NCBI GenBank assembly: GCA_022702705.1
Contig: CM040432.1
Coordinates: forward strand, 48,014,540-48,078,539
Source of the DNA: Papilionanthe hookeriana x Papilionanthe teres
Lineage: Eukaryota; Streptophyta; Magnoliopsida; Asparagales; Orchidaceae
DNA length: 64,000 nucleotides
Reading direction: 5' to 3'
The position numbers were made by a program, and so were the translations under genes. Shown piece after piece: positions 35,558 through 46,514 of this stretch. Every line of letters starts with the position of its first letter. Positions within the stretch are counted from its first letter, which is position 1. The notes under the pieces were generated by a model. It searched no databases, was not told where the DNA came from, and saw only the letters and a program-made list of their open reading frames with translations.

Positions 35558-35582
35558 CTGCGAAAAATAAGGAAAGGATCAG
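35558..35582 (-). promoter_or_regulatory. Candidate 3' splice site before the AlkB ORF
   Basis: On the minus strand this reads TTTCCTTATTTTTCGCAG followed by GAAAATG: a pyrimidine-rich tract ending in CAG. The AG is at 35559-35558 and the coding-like frame opens directly after it, with no in-frame ATG nearby. This is what an acceptor for a spliced transcript would look like. No donor is identified. Confidence 0.4.
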
Positions 35583-35884
35583 GGGCTGTACTAAGAACGA
35601 GAACAATAAGAAAGACACTTATTAATGGAAAATTCTTATTCATTTCTTTCAAATTTAAACAAGAGTAGGAAAAGATATGAGAAAAGATCAGGAGTAAGAT
35701 TTGATTTAAAAGGAAGGATCAAAACTTTATTATTATGGTTTCACATTTTTTCTTTGAACATATTTTTTTTGTTAATGATTTTTATCGTCCATTTTTGTTA
35801 GGGTTCGAACCCAGTTACAAATGATTACTCTACCTGTGCTTCTAGGAATGAGACTTCACTTTTTAAAGTTCATCCTTCGAAACA

Positions 35885-37028
35885 TCAGGTTGCGTAATAT
35901 TTCTTCAAATATTGCCCATTAATTGAAAGCATAGGTCGTTCTCCACGGCAATTCACGAGTTGGTAGGAACCTCCTGAGTAGACTGTCTCGACCACGAATG
36001 GCCCCTCCCAATTTGGTTCAAATTTACCTCCTATCTTGCGGTGTGCAAGAATAGGTCTTCTGAGAACTAGAACCAAGTCACCGACTTTGAATGTCCTTGG
36101 GCGGACCAGTTTATCATGGGCCTGAATCGTTTTGGCTTGATACAATTTGAGATTCTGCTGCGCTGAGAGTCGTTTCCCTTCCAAGCTTTCTAATTCTTCT
36201 AGTCGTAGTTTGACATTCTCTACTGTAGTAATCTTGTTTGCAACTATAATTCTGAGAGATGGAAGTTGAAATTCCAAGGACAAGACTGCCTGAGACACGT
36301 ACACTAGAGCGTAAGACGTAGACTGGGTAGGAGTTCTGAAAGTTGTCCTGTAGGCCCATAAGGCTTCTAACAACTTCTGGGTGCCAATTTATTTTGTTAT
36401 CGTCCAAAGTTTTCCTTAGAATTTAGACGAGAGTTTTATTAAAAGTCTCGGCCAAGCCGTTTTCTCTTGGGTAGTAGATCATTTAGTAGCGCCAATCAAT
36501 CTCGTGCCTTCTAACAAAATTATTGATCTTCGTATTTCTGAACGCTGACCCGTTATCTGAGATAATTCTGCATGGTACCCTAAAACGGTAGATGACTTGA
36601 TTCTTGAAGAACTGTAGCTCGTGGTGTGCCATCACCTCTCTGAGCGGTACTGCTTCTGCCCACTTGGAAAAGTAATCTGTAGCTGCAAGGATAAAACGAT
36701 GTCCTCTAGAGGAAAGCAGTTCTATCAGACCCACAATATCTGTGCCCCAACATTCAAATGGCCACGACGCGATTGTCGGGTGTAACACATTTGGAGGTTG
36801 ATGTAGAACCACTCCATACACTTAGGACTGGTGATAACTCTTGACAATCTTCATGCAGTCGGTCATCATCGAGGGCCAGTAGTACCCTAGTCTCTTAATC
36901 TTCATCTTCATCTTCAGACCCGATTGATGAGCGCCACAAAGTCCTGAGTGCACCTCTTTGACAATTTCACGAGCCTCGGACCCGCTCAGACACCTTAGCC
37001 ACATCTGATCGAAAGACCTTCTGTACAA
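35885..37028 (-). pseudogene. Ogre-like integrase
   Basis: The zinc-binding part (37028-36822) has VHSGLCGAHQSG and the YYWPSMMTDC segment. In the core, D28 in CWGTDIVGL and D89 in IISDNGSAF (frame from 36821) are followed, exactly 35 residues later and past one stop, by Glu in ENGLAETFNKT, so the DD35E residues are all present. The C-terminal part (36373-35885) has FKVGDLVLVLRR and KFEPNWEGPFVVETVYSGGSY, the GPY/F module, and ends in YLKKYYAT. Stops at 36819-36821 and 36483-36485 and a frame change near 36400 break it. Confidence 0.9.
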
Positions 37029-37214
37029 TGTATTATCTATTAATGCGTATGACAGAGTTCTTTTCTTAATATGGTGGGTTACTGACTTATCGTCTGGTAG
37101 GTTTCTTGTTTGTAGGTAGTCTATTAATGGCTACCGCCAATCTTCCATAGTTTCTGCCACCGCTGCAACTGTTTCTTCTTCTTTTTCTGAATTGTGTATC
37201 GCGTCCATGTCGAG

Positions 37215-37775
37215 CTATGAGAGGACCTGTCGTCCCTGAACTGACATTTCAACTGACTCATCCTGTAAGCAGGCAAACTCTTTTGCAAGGTGGGCTAGCG
37301 CTTCTGCAAGAGCGTTTTCTCTTCTAGGAATCTTGCAGATCGTTACATTCGAAATCTGTTCCAACATCTTCATGGCATACTGAAAGTACTGCTCGAGTCT
37401 TGGTTTCAGAATTCTGTACTGTCTTGCGACCTGTTGAATGATAAACTGAGAATCTCTGTAGATGTTAATATATGTTATCTCCATCTGAATGGTTAATTAT
37501 AGTCCAGTTATAAGGGCTTCGTATTCTGCTTCGTTCTTTGTACATTGTTCTGTTAGGTGGTAGGAATATCTTAACATCCCCCGCTCTGGTGTTATAAAGA
37601 TTTGTCTGATTCCTGCCTTACCGGGCACTATCGTTTGCAATCCTTTGTCCTTCTTTACTGAGGATGCTCCCTCGAAGTACAATTCCCAGTGCTGATCATC
37701 AGGATCTTCTAGGCTCATTATCTGCTCATCTGGTAAGTCGTCATTGAGTGGCGAATCTAACAGTAAAGGGTGCAC
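37215..37775 (-). pseudogene. Second RNase H (Tat-type aRH)
   Basis: This RNase H follows the one native to RT; two such domains in a row mark the Tat group. The first part (37775-37497) reads WELYFEGASS, where the first catalytic residue is Glu in place of Asp, then NEAEYEALITGL with the catalytic Glu. After a stop it continues (37484-37215) with INIYRDSQFIIQQV (second Asp) and RENALAEALAHLA. The domain is thought to assist RNA removal in reverse transcription. Confidence 0.85.
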
Positions 37776-37790
37776 TGCGAGGAAGACTGC

Positions 37791-39060
37791 TTAGACTTGT
37801 CCCTTTACGACACGAAGAAGAACAAAAGTTATATCGAATTGCAATAGTATCATTGACCACCTGGCAAGTCTGTCGAAAAGCGTCGGTTGGGTCATCAAAT
37901 ATTGCAACAGATTAAACTTCGAAAGAAGGTTGACCTTATGAGAAAGCATGTAATGCCTGAGCTTTTGGGCTGCCAAGATCAGAGCCAAACAATGCTTCTC
38001 AATCGAAGAATACTTCACCTCCATTGGAATCAGACGACGCCTCAGGTAGTAGAGAGCATTTTCTTTTCCCTCGTCATTGACCTTGGCTAGCAGGGCTCCA
38101 AGGGAGTCGTCTAAAGCCGAGGTATAAAGTATCAACGGTCTACCAGAGACTGGGGCTGCTTTGATAGGAGGTGTCATTAGGTATTGTTTGATGTCATCGA
38201 AGGCATGTTGACATTTAGAGTCCCAAGTAAACTTATCATCCTTCTTAACCAAAGCAGAAAAAAGGCTGACACCTACCTGACAAATTCGAAATAAAGCATC
38301 GAAGATATGCCAACTTTCGTTGAAAGGATCGTAGTTGTTTCAAAGTTTTGGGAGGCGGCATTTCTAAGATAGCTTTAATCTTCTCAAGATCGATTTCAAT
38401 TCCACGATGTCAGACAACAAATCCTAAGAAGTTCCCGGAGGTGACGCCGAAGGCACATTTCGAGGATTCATCTTAAGATTAAATTGTCTTAATCGCTCGA
38501 AAACAATTCTCGAATCATACGAGGTGATCTTCCTTCGGTTGCTCTTGATGACCACATCATCCACGTAGCACTCGACTTGGTCGTGAATGAGATCATAAAA
38601 AATCCTCAGCATTGCTCTTTGGTATGTTGCTCCTGCTTTCTTCAATCCGAAGGGCATCACTGTGTAACAGTATACTCCGATTGGCGTTCTGAGGCTGTAA
38701 GCTTCTCATCTTCCAGTGCCATCTTTATCTGATTGTATCCTGACGATCCATCCATGAAAGAGAAGACTTTATGCGTCGAAGCGATGTTGATCATACTGGA
38801 ATTGGCAGCGAGAACTCGTCCTTGGGGCATGCTTTATTTAAATCTCTAAAATCCACGCAGATTCTGATTTTACCGTTCTTCTTTCTGACTCATACCACAT
38901 TGGCTACCCAGGTCGGGTACTACTCTACATGGACAAATTTAGCGTCTTTTAGCTTCTTAACTTCAGCTATAACTTGTTGTTCGATTTCTAGACGCATTCT
39001 TCTAGGAGCTTGTCTGATTGGGACAGCAGCGTGATCCACTCCTAGCTTGTGAACTGCGAC
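37791..39060 (-). pseudogene. Ogre-like reverse transcriptase and first RNase H
   Basis: RT landmarks: VDFRDLNKACPKDEF near 38870-38830 after several stops, then MMPFGLKKAGATYQRAM and the catalytic YVDD at 38567-38556. The thumb region runs to about 38260 with frame changes. The first RNase H (38252-37791) reads FTWDSKCQHAFDDIK, LILYTSALDDSLGALLA and the SSIEKHCLALILA segment. Many stops, several of the CAG-to-TAG or TGG-to-TAG kind, make it inactive. Confidence 0.87.
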
Positions 39061-40092
39061 TTATGGAGCTAATCCTAGCATTTCATCGTAACTCCAAGCA
39101 AAACAGTCCTTGAATTCCATTAGTAGCTTGATCATTTCTTCAGAGTCTTCTTTATTGAGTAAGGAGCTAACAGAGGTCAGGCTAGGCTCTTTGCTAGTAC
39201 CTAAGTTAACTTCCATTAACTCGTCTATTGTAGATTTAATTCCCTCTTCAAATTTTGGCGGAGCGTCTCCAATCGGCAGATCTTCGAGATTTTTTGAAGC
39301 TTCCAAGCAGTCTTCATCAGGCTCGCAAGTCACAACCAAGCAAAATCCCGTATCATCAACTGATCCTACTGTGCCGAATCCAAGGCTATGCTTTGAATTA
39401 GGCGGACGACTGTCATTATTCCATAATTTTTCAAGCGTTCGTGATTGACCTTTTGTCCACTGTTTAGGTAAAATACCACGCTGAATTAAATTTTGAACTC
39501 AGGGACAACACCACTCAAAAGGTAATTCCATTAATTCAGAAGAAGTCACATCTTAAAATTGTACATCATTTTCAGTTTTGGAAGAAGAAGCACCACGGTA
39601 GAACTTGATTGGCTTAGCCTTTACCACCATTCACTTCCTTGACTACCATACCCTTGATCTTATTAGGATAGATCGGGGTTAGGGTCATAGTATGTACACA
39701 ATAGTTTATCTTCTCGTACATTGGTTTGTATTATTCATTCTTTTCATCTTCAAGAGAGATCTTGAACTGGGGTTTCTTTTGATTTATTGTTGCTGCTTCT
39801 TTCTTGGTTTCTTCTTCTTCGAGCTCGTTCTCCCGATCGACATCGATGACTGGTTTCTTACGTTGACTTGTTCCGCCATTTCTTCCTCGACCTCATCCCT
39901 GGCCTTGACCTTGGGTGTGAGCTCTAGATAAACCTTCACCATCTTGAAGTAAGGGAGTGGTGAGTAACTATTGAACAAGAATTTCAAGCTCTTCATCGTC
40001 TTGAACTCTTCTTTTTTCATTCGGTATGAAATTTCTGGAGAAGACTGTTTTCTTCGGAGGCACGTAGTAGGCTGCATCTTCGTGAATTCCAA
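39061..40092 (-). pseudogene. Linker between protease and RT of the Ogre-like pol
   Basis: About 1 kb that looks coding in pieces. 40092-39784 includes SPLPYFKMVKVYLELTPK and then a Lys-rich tail; 39339-39061 includes EFKDCFAWSYDEMLGLAP, the normal lead-in to RT. Pea Ogre is known for an intron between protease and RT; I cannot define splice sites here. Confidence 0.6.
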
Positions 40093-40093
40093 T

Positions 40094-41446
40094 CTAGTGT
40101 ACGGAAAAAGGTTGCAAGTCTCCTTTGATGCATTGTTCTCCCCCTACTTCATAATACTTTATGCATTGGTGTAAAGATGACGGTACCATCCGGTTTTCAT
40201 GGATCCACGGCTGACCCAGTAGAGCGTTGAATGATGTCTTAGAATCAATTATATGGAATTTTACCGTTGTCTTTGTTAAATCACTGATCTTCATTAATTG
40301 TGTTATCGATCCAAGGGCTCTTTCTCCTTTTTGATTGAAGCCTCTTAGTAACATCTTTTCTGCTTCAAGGTCACTAGCATCAATTTCCAAATATGCTAAC
40401 GTACGAAGGTTCATTATGTTGATTGATGCTCCTGGATCAACTAGCACTCTGGAGAGCGTAAACTTTTCAATAGTAACTGTGATGTACAACGGTCGGTTGT
40501 GATCTACTGTTCCATGTAGTAGGTCATTGTCTGTGAAGGTAACACCACGTTGTTCTTTCAACGAGCAAACCTCGTCTAAGGAATTACCGGCCATTTGAGC
40601 TAAGCAAATTTTTAGATCAAGTAAAGCCTTGATCAGAGTTTCCCTCATCTCCTTTGATAGGATCAAAGCATCGTAGATGCTCAGTTTGGCTGGTAGCTTC
40701 CTAAGATGGGCTAGTACGTTATAATCCACTTTATTACCAAATTCTTCATTTTCTTCCCGAGCAGGCAATTCTTCTGCTGGGGTTGGATCTTCCTGAGCAA
40801 CCACCTGCTTTCCTTTATCCTTGGGACCAATTCTCGGGGGTAAAACTTTTCCACTTCTTAGATTAACTTCTGTTATTTCTTCTGCATCTGGTGCTGGATC
40901 TGCCGGTGTCTCCTCTTGAATCGGAACGACTGGTTCTTCTAAAATTGTTTTGGAATCTGATAACTCCAATTCTATCATGATCGGAGCTCCTTGGAATTCA
41001 CAAACAAACTCGTCACTTATCGAACTTTCGTAGCCATCCTTGTGAACGTCTCCTCCTTCGTCATGGTCGTCGAGATTTTGTATGATTTGAAAATCGTTAT
41101 TCATTTCGAAATCGAGATCTGAATTAGGTTGGTCGTTGTTAGTTACGTAATCGTTAGAAACAGTCAAAACGTATCCAACACCAAAACTCTTGTCATTATA
41201 AGATCCCGTCGGGGCGAACAAATAATCATACAGAGTCAGAGGTCTGAGGGGTTTCTCCCCCGAATCAGAAACAACCATCCTAGGAAAAGCAGCCCCTAGT
41301 CTTCTCTTCGGAGCCTCGGTCTTCTTTTCTTCCATGATCTTCTCCTCCTTCTGGGGCAGTTCTTCAATCGCAAGCGATAGTGTCGGCTTAGCAGGTTTCA
41401 AGCTCTGAGTTGAAGTGTGCACAGAAGCGGTCTGGATGTGATCCAA
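40094..41446 (-). pseudogene. Aspartic protease region of the Ogre-like element
   Basis: This is the longest uninterrupted frame in the window (450 codons). The first 300 residues are acidic linker between gag and protease, including EVNLRSGKVLPPRIG. The protease core at about residues 320-430 has SRVLVDPGASINIM with the catalytic Asp (codon at 40438-40436; DPGAS form), LRGFNQKGERALGSI and FNALLGQPWIH. It would cleave the gag-pol precursor. The frame differs from that of the gag C-terminus, so a frameshift lies at 41450-41565. Confidence 0.87.
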
Positions 41447-41565
41447 AATTTTCTTTGAAGACTTCTTCTAGACAGTACTCCATCCATCATCGGTCGTGTA
41501 CGTGTCTATCGGAACAATAGGATCCTTTGAAATAACGTTGATGGAACCTCCTTTTTGGGGCTCCT

Positions 41566-42103
41566 TCATGTATTCCTTTTCGGGATCGCTATGTTCCCTA
41601 TCCAGAGATTATCCTTGAGCCAATTCTTGAAGGTGAAGCAGTCTTCAATCTTGTGTCCGAGCATCCTATGGTAGGGACAGTAGTTCGGATGATCCTTCTT
41701 ATTGACTTCTTCTGGCCTTCTGGGCTCTGACAACTGAAAGTCGGGCGTCTTCATCAAACTGCGAAACATCTTGGCCACCGCTTCAGTCTTGAAGGGGTAC
41801 TCCTTATTCAAAAGTTCCTTCAGGGCACGTGGTGGACGAGGCGGCGGCTGATCATGCTGCCATGATTGATAGCTCGGTCGAGGCTGCTGATAGCTCTGCT
41901 GAGGCTGTTGATAAGTCCGTTGCGGTGGTTGATAACTCGGTCGCATCTGCTCTAGCTGATATCTGCCTTGGCTGCTAGCCTTATCTCTCGTTCGCGATGA
42001 TTCCAAATTTCTTTTCGAATTCTTTCATCGGCTTCTGTTTATAGTCTCTGTCGATGAAACTCAGCTGTTTAGCCTCCTCTTGCAAGCTCCCAGCCTTGCT
42101 AAA
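41566..42103 (-). pseudogene. Ogre-like gag, C-terminal part with zinc-knuckle variant
   Basis: Residues after the nested LTR include a Gln/Pro/Tyr-rich tract (repeats of YQQPQ type), KELLNKEYPFKTEAVAKMF and NYCPYHRMLGHKIEDCFTFKNWL. The last is the zinc-knuckle form C-x2-H-x4-H-x4-C, with His in place of the second Cys, usual in Tat elements. It continues the gag of 43777-44275, from which it is separated by the solo LTR. Confidence 0.82.
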
Positions 42104-43776
42104 TGATCACTGAAAAATTTATTAAGAAATTCATACCTATTTTTGATGAAATTGCACTTTAAAGAAATGTATTTTCTTTATTTTGTTACAGGAATGGAGA
42201 ATTTAGGTGATAAAAGCAAAAATCATAAAAAGGAGCGGATTTGGAGCAAAAGGAAGAAAATAATGCAATTTGTCTTTGAGTCGCCGACGGCGAGATTGAG
42301 CCGCCGACTGGCGAGGAGTACGAGGAAGAAGTCTGAAGGATTTATAATCGTCTCGGCCGACAGCCGAGCTCGAGCCCGCCGACGGCGAGATAGCGCGGTT
42401 CGAAGACCATCTAGAAGCCTCCGCCGACAGCGAGGTAGTTCGTCGCCGACGGCGAGGTAGTTCAAATGGCGCAGATACATTGAACCTGGACACTTTTTGA
42501 AGGGATGCTTACACACATCTTGGTCCTTTGCTCACCTCTATATATAGAGGCCGAAATTCAGCTTATAAGTGTGTGTTATAAGGGTGTGTTATATGGGTGT
42601 ATTCTAAGGGTGTGTCAATTTGTGTCTTAAGAGTCTTTTATTTATGTGTGTGAGCAGTCTTTAGAGTCTTAATTAGTGTAATTAGTGAGTCTTTAGTGAG
42701 TTAGTGAGTTTTTAGTGAGTCTTCTTCATCTTGGAAGGAAGAGTCGAAAAGAGCTATGAGGAGTACGCAGGGATAAATCGAGATAAGTATTTGTATTTAT
42801 TGTTTTTAACTTTAAATGAAATCTATGCTTAGTTTAGTTCCTATGCATTCTGAGTAGTTTATTAGTATTTCTCCCTGTTATGAAATTAAGTGACTTGATG
42901 AACTTAAAATAAAAGTACTTTTATATATATTAATAAATTGTGATAATTTTTACTTAAAACTTAATTTACTTTCAAGCTAGCCATTTGATTTGTTAAAATA
43001 TGTTGAATATCAACTATAGTAAAAATTACATCGGATATTCGGGGAATTAAAGCCTTGGAAGGATGGTGCGAATAAATAGGAAATAATATCCTTTGGGCGT
43101 AGAATTGAGCATTTTAGTGTGACGGACTAAAATATTCGATTCGGTCCTATTGTTTGAGAGGCTTGAAGTGTAGATGTTAGCCCTCGGGCGAGGGAACGTG
43201 GGAGCTACGAAGTGGCGGTCGGTATCCTCCCGACTGCAGCGCGGATTCGATGATCAAACATAGGATTAGTCGATATTCTTTACACGGACCAAAGGGTAAA
43301 GAATAGGAATGCTCTATTTGTCACAATACCTTAAAATTATCTATTTAAATTCATCGATCACTTAAATTTCTAAACAAGGGGAAAGATACTTTTTCGAATA
43401 GTTAAGACTTATTTAGCAATTAGTTTAATTTCAGCACTTTCAATACGTATTAATTTTCTACTTAGTTAAGTTACACTAATTAAAATACTTAGTTTACTTT
43501 ATTGCGCTTAAATTTAGAATTCCAAATTTTCGTATACTTATTTTAAAATTATTATTATTATTATTTTAAAATTAGTTGTTATTTAATTTTCTATTTCCCT
43601 GTGGGATCGATAACCAGGACTCCACTTAGAGCCCTGTATTACTTGATATGATATGTATACTTGCGTAGCATCCACAACATAAACAATTACAATTCTATAC
43701 ATATAATATAGCGGGGTCAAGTTTTTGGCGTCGTTGCAATTAAATTAAAAATATCATAATATAAAATTGTGGGTCA
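42104..43776 (+). mobile_element. Solo LTR of an Athila-like element
   Basis: It is a diverged relative of the LTRs at 1705-3277 and 13781-15351, in the opposite orientation, with TGATCA...GGGTCA ends. Flanks CTAAA (42099-42103) and CTAAG (43777-43781) are a 4-of-5 target duplication. It has a palindrome cluster (about 42279-42461; for example gtcgccgacggcgag), TATATATA at 42539-42546, the conserved U5 block at about 43595-43670 and a primer-site-like TGGCGTCGTTGCAATT just before its 3' end. No internal region remains, so it arose by LTR-LTR recombination. It interrupts gag of the Ogre-like element. Arg-rich ORFs at 42143-42516 are products of the GC-rich palindromes. Confidence 0.92.
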
Positions 43777-44275
43777 CTAAGCAACTTCTCGAAAGTATTA
43801 ATCGTGAATCCTTTAAGGAGAAGTGCTATCGGGCCATGGATACTCTTAAGCAAGATACCGATCGCATGCTACTCTTGAAGTTGTGGTTCACACTTCTTGC
43901 TTAAATTCTTCCATCGAAGTATGTAATCCACCAAAGTTTCGTTTGGTTTCTATTGCTCAACGACTAGATCACCAATAGTGATGTGGTTCCGGTCTCCAGC
44001 AAACCGCTTAACGAAAAGGTTCTCTAATTCTGAAAAGGTCTTGATTGAACCATTCGGAAGTTTCGCATACCAATCGAAGGCAATTCCTGACAAGTCGCGC
44101 TAACAAACTAGCGAAAGAGTAAGGCGTCGCTCCCCCCGGCATTGCAGCAACTAGCACGAAAATGTGCGACATGCTGCCGGGGGTTTCCTGTATCGTCGAA
44201 AGTCTTAAATAGAGGTGGTACGAAGCCCTTTGGGTATTGGACGATATCAAATTCTTCAGGGTAAGTTCTACCAGT
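43777..44275 (-). pseudogene. Ogre-like gag, N-terminal (capsid) part
   Basis: Minus-strand reading gives TYPEEFDIVQYPKGFVPPLF and RQHVAHF near 44270-44180, then after frameshifts LSGIAFDWYAKLPNGSIKTF and ELENLFVKRFAGDRNHITIGDL (about 44100-43980), the standard retrotransposon gag core. It is cut at 43776 by the solo LTR. Confidence 0.82.
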
Positions 44276-45922
44276 CTAAATAGATGCTCCACTCTTAGAC
44301 TGGGCTAAGGCCTCTCGCACCTGCTGTTCCACCATATTCTTGATATCCTTTTCAGGAAACATACTCTGCGTTGAATCCTTCTTTGGTTGTTCATATCCAT
44401 TGATAGATGTAATTTCTTTTCCTCCATCAGCAATATGAATGATCTCTAGAGGCGATTCTTTTTGTGGTTGAAGCTGACTCTGGAGAGTGGCTAAGGCGGC
44501 AGCCATCTCCTCCATCTTCTTTGCCATCTGAGAGATTGTGTCATCCTTTTCTTAAAGACATGCTCTCACTGCTTCTGGTTCGTCTCCCTCTGAAGTTGAC
44601 GGAGCTCTCTGCAAAGCTGACGACGCTCCGGTCTCGACCATGTTGATCTCAGTATATTCTTCATCCATGAACTCTGATGAATCCACTTCATTTCCCAGTT
44701 CTTCTTTTCTTTCTCTTGCCAATCGTCGGATGTCAGTTCTTAGCTTTCCTATAGCATCCTCAAGTGGTCTTTTCCAAACGGTCTCGCGGTTGTCAGGCGA
44801 CGACTGTTGAACCTCATTTCCAAGAGTTTCCTTTAGAACAGCAGCACTATCCTCAGATTCAGGTTCTCTGACGAGACTTATCTTTTCAGAGCGTTATATC
44901 GGTATCGGTTCAGCGATAATAGGTTGCCACACCATCCTTCTTGCAGTAGATGACCTAGGACCATATGGTCTGTCGGCTGTACGTCGGTAGGTGGTGTGCT
45001 CCCTAATATGGTGACCTGATACGACAACAGGCGAACTCCTCTCACTAGCTCTCACTTTCTTCCATGGCCTTTGTATGGCAGTGACAGGGTCTACTCGTGG
45101 TCCAAGGCGGGATCTATCTGGCACCCGTCCCATTCTTCTTAGAATCTCTGACACGGGGCATCCCTCTTTTCTAGCTAACTTCTCCACTACGGCTCGCAAT
45201 CGGGTAAGCGGTGCAGCCTTAATCTTTTACTTCTTACTATCACTGTAGTATGCAGGCAAACGCAACGTAGCTGCAATCCTCTGAGCATCTTCCTTGTCAG
45301 ATGCAGCAGAGAGAGGGTGAAATCTACTTCCTTCCAACAACGGTGAGATCTCAGACAACTCTTCTCCTTCCTCAGGAATCTCCTCAAGAAATGCGGCTTC
45401 AGCAGCTTTGGTCTTCTTGATCTTGGCGATCTTGCTGTTTCTGTTCCTCCTTTGCGTCCGGGTTAAGGGTGTGAATCTTGAACTGGAACCTATCTCAAAG
45501 ACGGACGATATTACAGTAAAATCTGAACCCTCCCCGGTAACAGGTTCATCACCAACCTGGATTTCCTTCCCTTTCAGTTTAGTGGAAGCTGAGATAGGTG
45601 CAGTAAAGACCAGACCAGTGGGGGTAGAGATGACAGTTCTGGGCGTAGCAGCTAACCTCCTATGAATAGCAGCATTCCTTTCAGCTGGGACCCTATGTAG
45701 GGGAGGGAACTACTGAGTTGATTTCAGGTTAAACTCAATCAAAGGCTCCTCAGTTTCAGGTACTTTTTGCATCAGCACAAACAACGTAACATCAGCGAAC
45801 TTAATGTCTGTGTTGTCGAATCCCTGTCCAAAGTGGATAATCGCATCGTCAAGTAGCTCATCCTGGTAGACAGCTAAGTCTACCCTGTTGGTGAAGAAGA
45901 AAATCAGCTTCGGTGCAGACAT
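44276..45922 (-). pseudogene. ORF1: long N-terminal extension of gag, Ogre-like
   Basis: From ATG 45922 one frame runs 549 codons with no frameshift and five stops (45710-45712, 45227-45229, 44894-44896, 44552-44554, 44276-44278). The N-terminus has AVYQDELLDDAIIHFGQGFD and KFADVTLF, conserved in the other copy at 62241. Later parts have SRFHPLSAASD, KLARKEGCPVSEILRRMGR, GKLRTDIRRLARERKEELG (basic helix) and MAKKMEEMAAALATLQSQL (likely coiled coil). In the second copy the last stop is an Arg codon, so ORF1 and gag were probably one protein. I recognise no domain; Ogre elements are known to have an ORF of unknown function here. Confidence 0.75.
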
Positions 45923-46490
45923 TTTCTGTAGGGTAGATTCTGAGCGTCATTTCCAAATTATGCTTCCTTTTGTTAGGACGAAAAAAGAGAATCCGAACAC
46001 ATTCCCATTTATCTTTTCATTTTCTTAGTTTTATTTACAAGGTATTCTCGGATTCTTTTCTATTTGTGTATTTGCAATTTTTTTAAAAAAAAGTTTGTTT
46101 TTTAAGAGGTTGTTCATTAGAAGGTTTGTTCGTTAGGAACGAAACGGTTTAAAAAAGGGAAGGGTTAAAGGAAATGTAAGGGACCCAATCCAAAAACTGG
46201 AAAGGAAGAGAGAGTCTCACAAGACTGCTCATCCCGATGATTCGCTCCTAAACTAACACCTATTAGGGGTCCACCCTGCCTCTTTGGAGAGGCAAAAGGA
46301 GTTCAGAACCTCTCTGTTTTAGGGGTGTCTAAACAGTGGTTCAAAATCTAAGAGAGTTGACTATACTTGTTCAAGACAGAAATGAACAAGATATGTCAAT
46401 GGAAGAATGGTAGTTTGATCCACTAGGGGCACGGACTCACTACCGATTTATGAAAGCAAAACCATCTGATCAAGATGGAGAGAGGAATTA
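45923..46490 (-). other. 5' leader of the Ogre-like element
   Basis: About 570 bp between the primer site and the ORF1 start. It is matched, with differences, at 61755-62240 in the second element. The pair of conserved segments around cacccctaaacagagaggtt and ctattaggggtccaccctgc in the two copies suggests constraint or common origin of an RNA signal. No ORF. Confidence 0.6.
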
Positions 46491-46509
46491 GTCCCCAGCA
46501 GAGTCGCCA
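46491..46509 (-). other. Primer-binding site, tRNA-Arg type
   Basis: On the minus strand this reads TGGCGACTCTGCTGGGGAC, 5 bp from the LTR end at 46515. The second element has TGGCGACTCCGCTGGGGAC at the same place. I recall Ogre elements being primed by tRNA-Arg; assignment to a specific tRNA was not checked. Confidence 0.8.
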
Positions 46510-46514
46510 GAAGT

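Noticed and set aside
35801..35812. gggttcgaaccc, resembling a tRNA T-loop/B box
   Set aside because: The stem does not pair properly on either strand and no D-arm, anticodon arm or A box is present nearby.
42143..42516. Arg-rich ORFs on both strands
   Set aside because: They are translations of the GC-rich palindrome cluster in the solo LTR; similar ones occur at 2870-3118 and 14985-15191 for the same reason.
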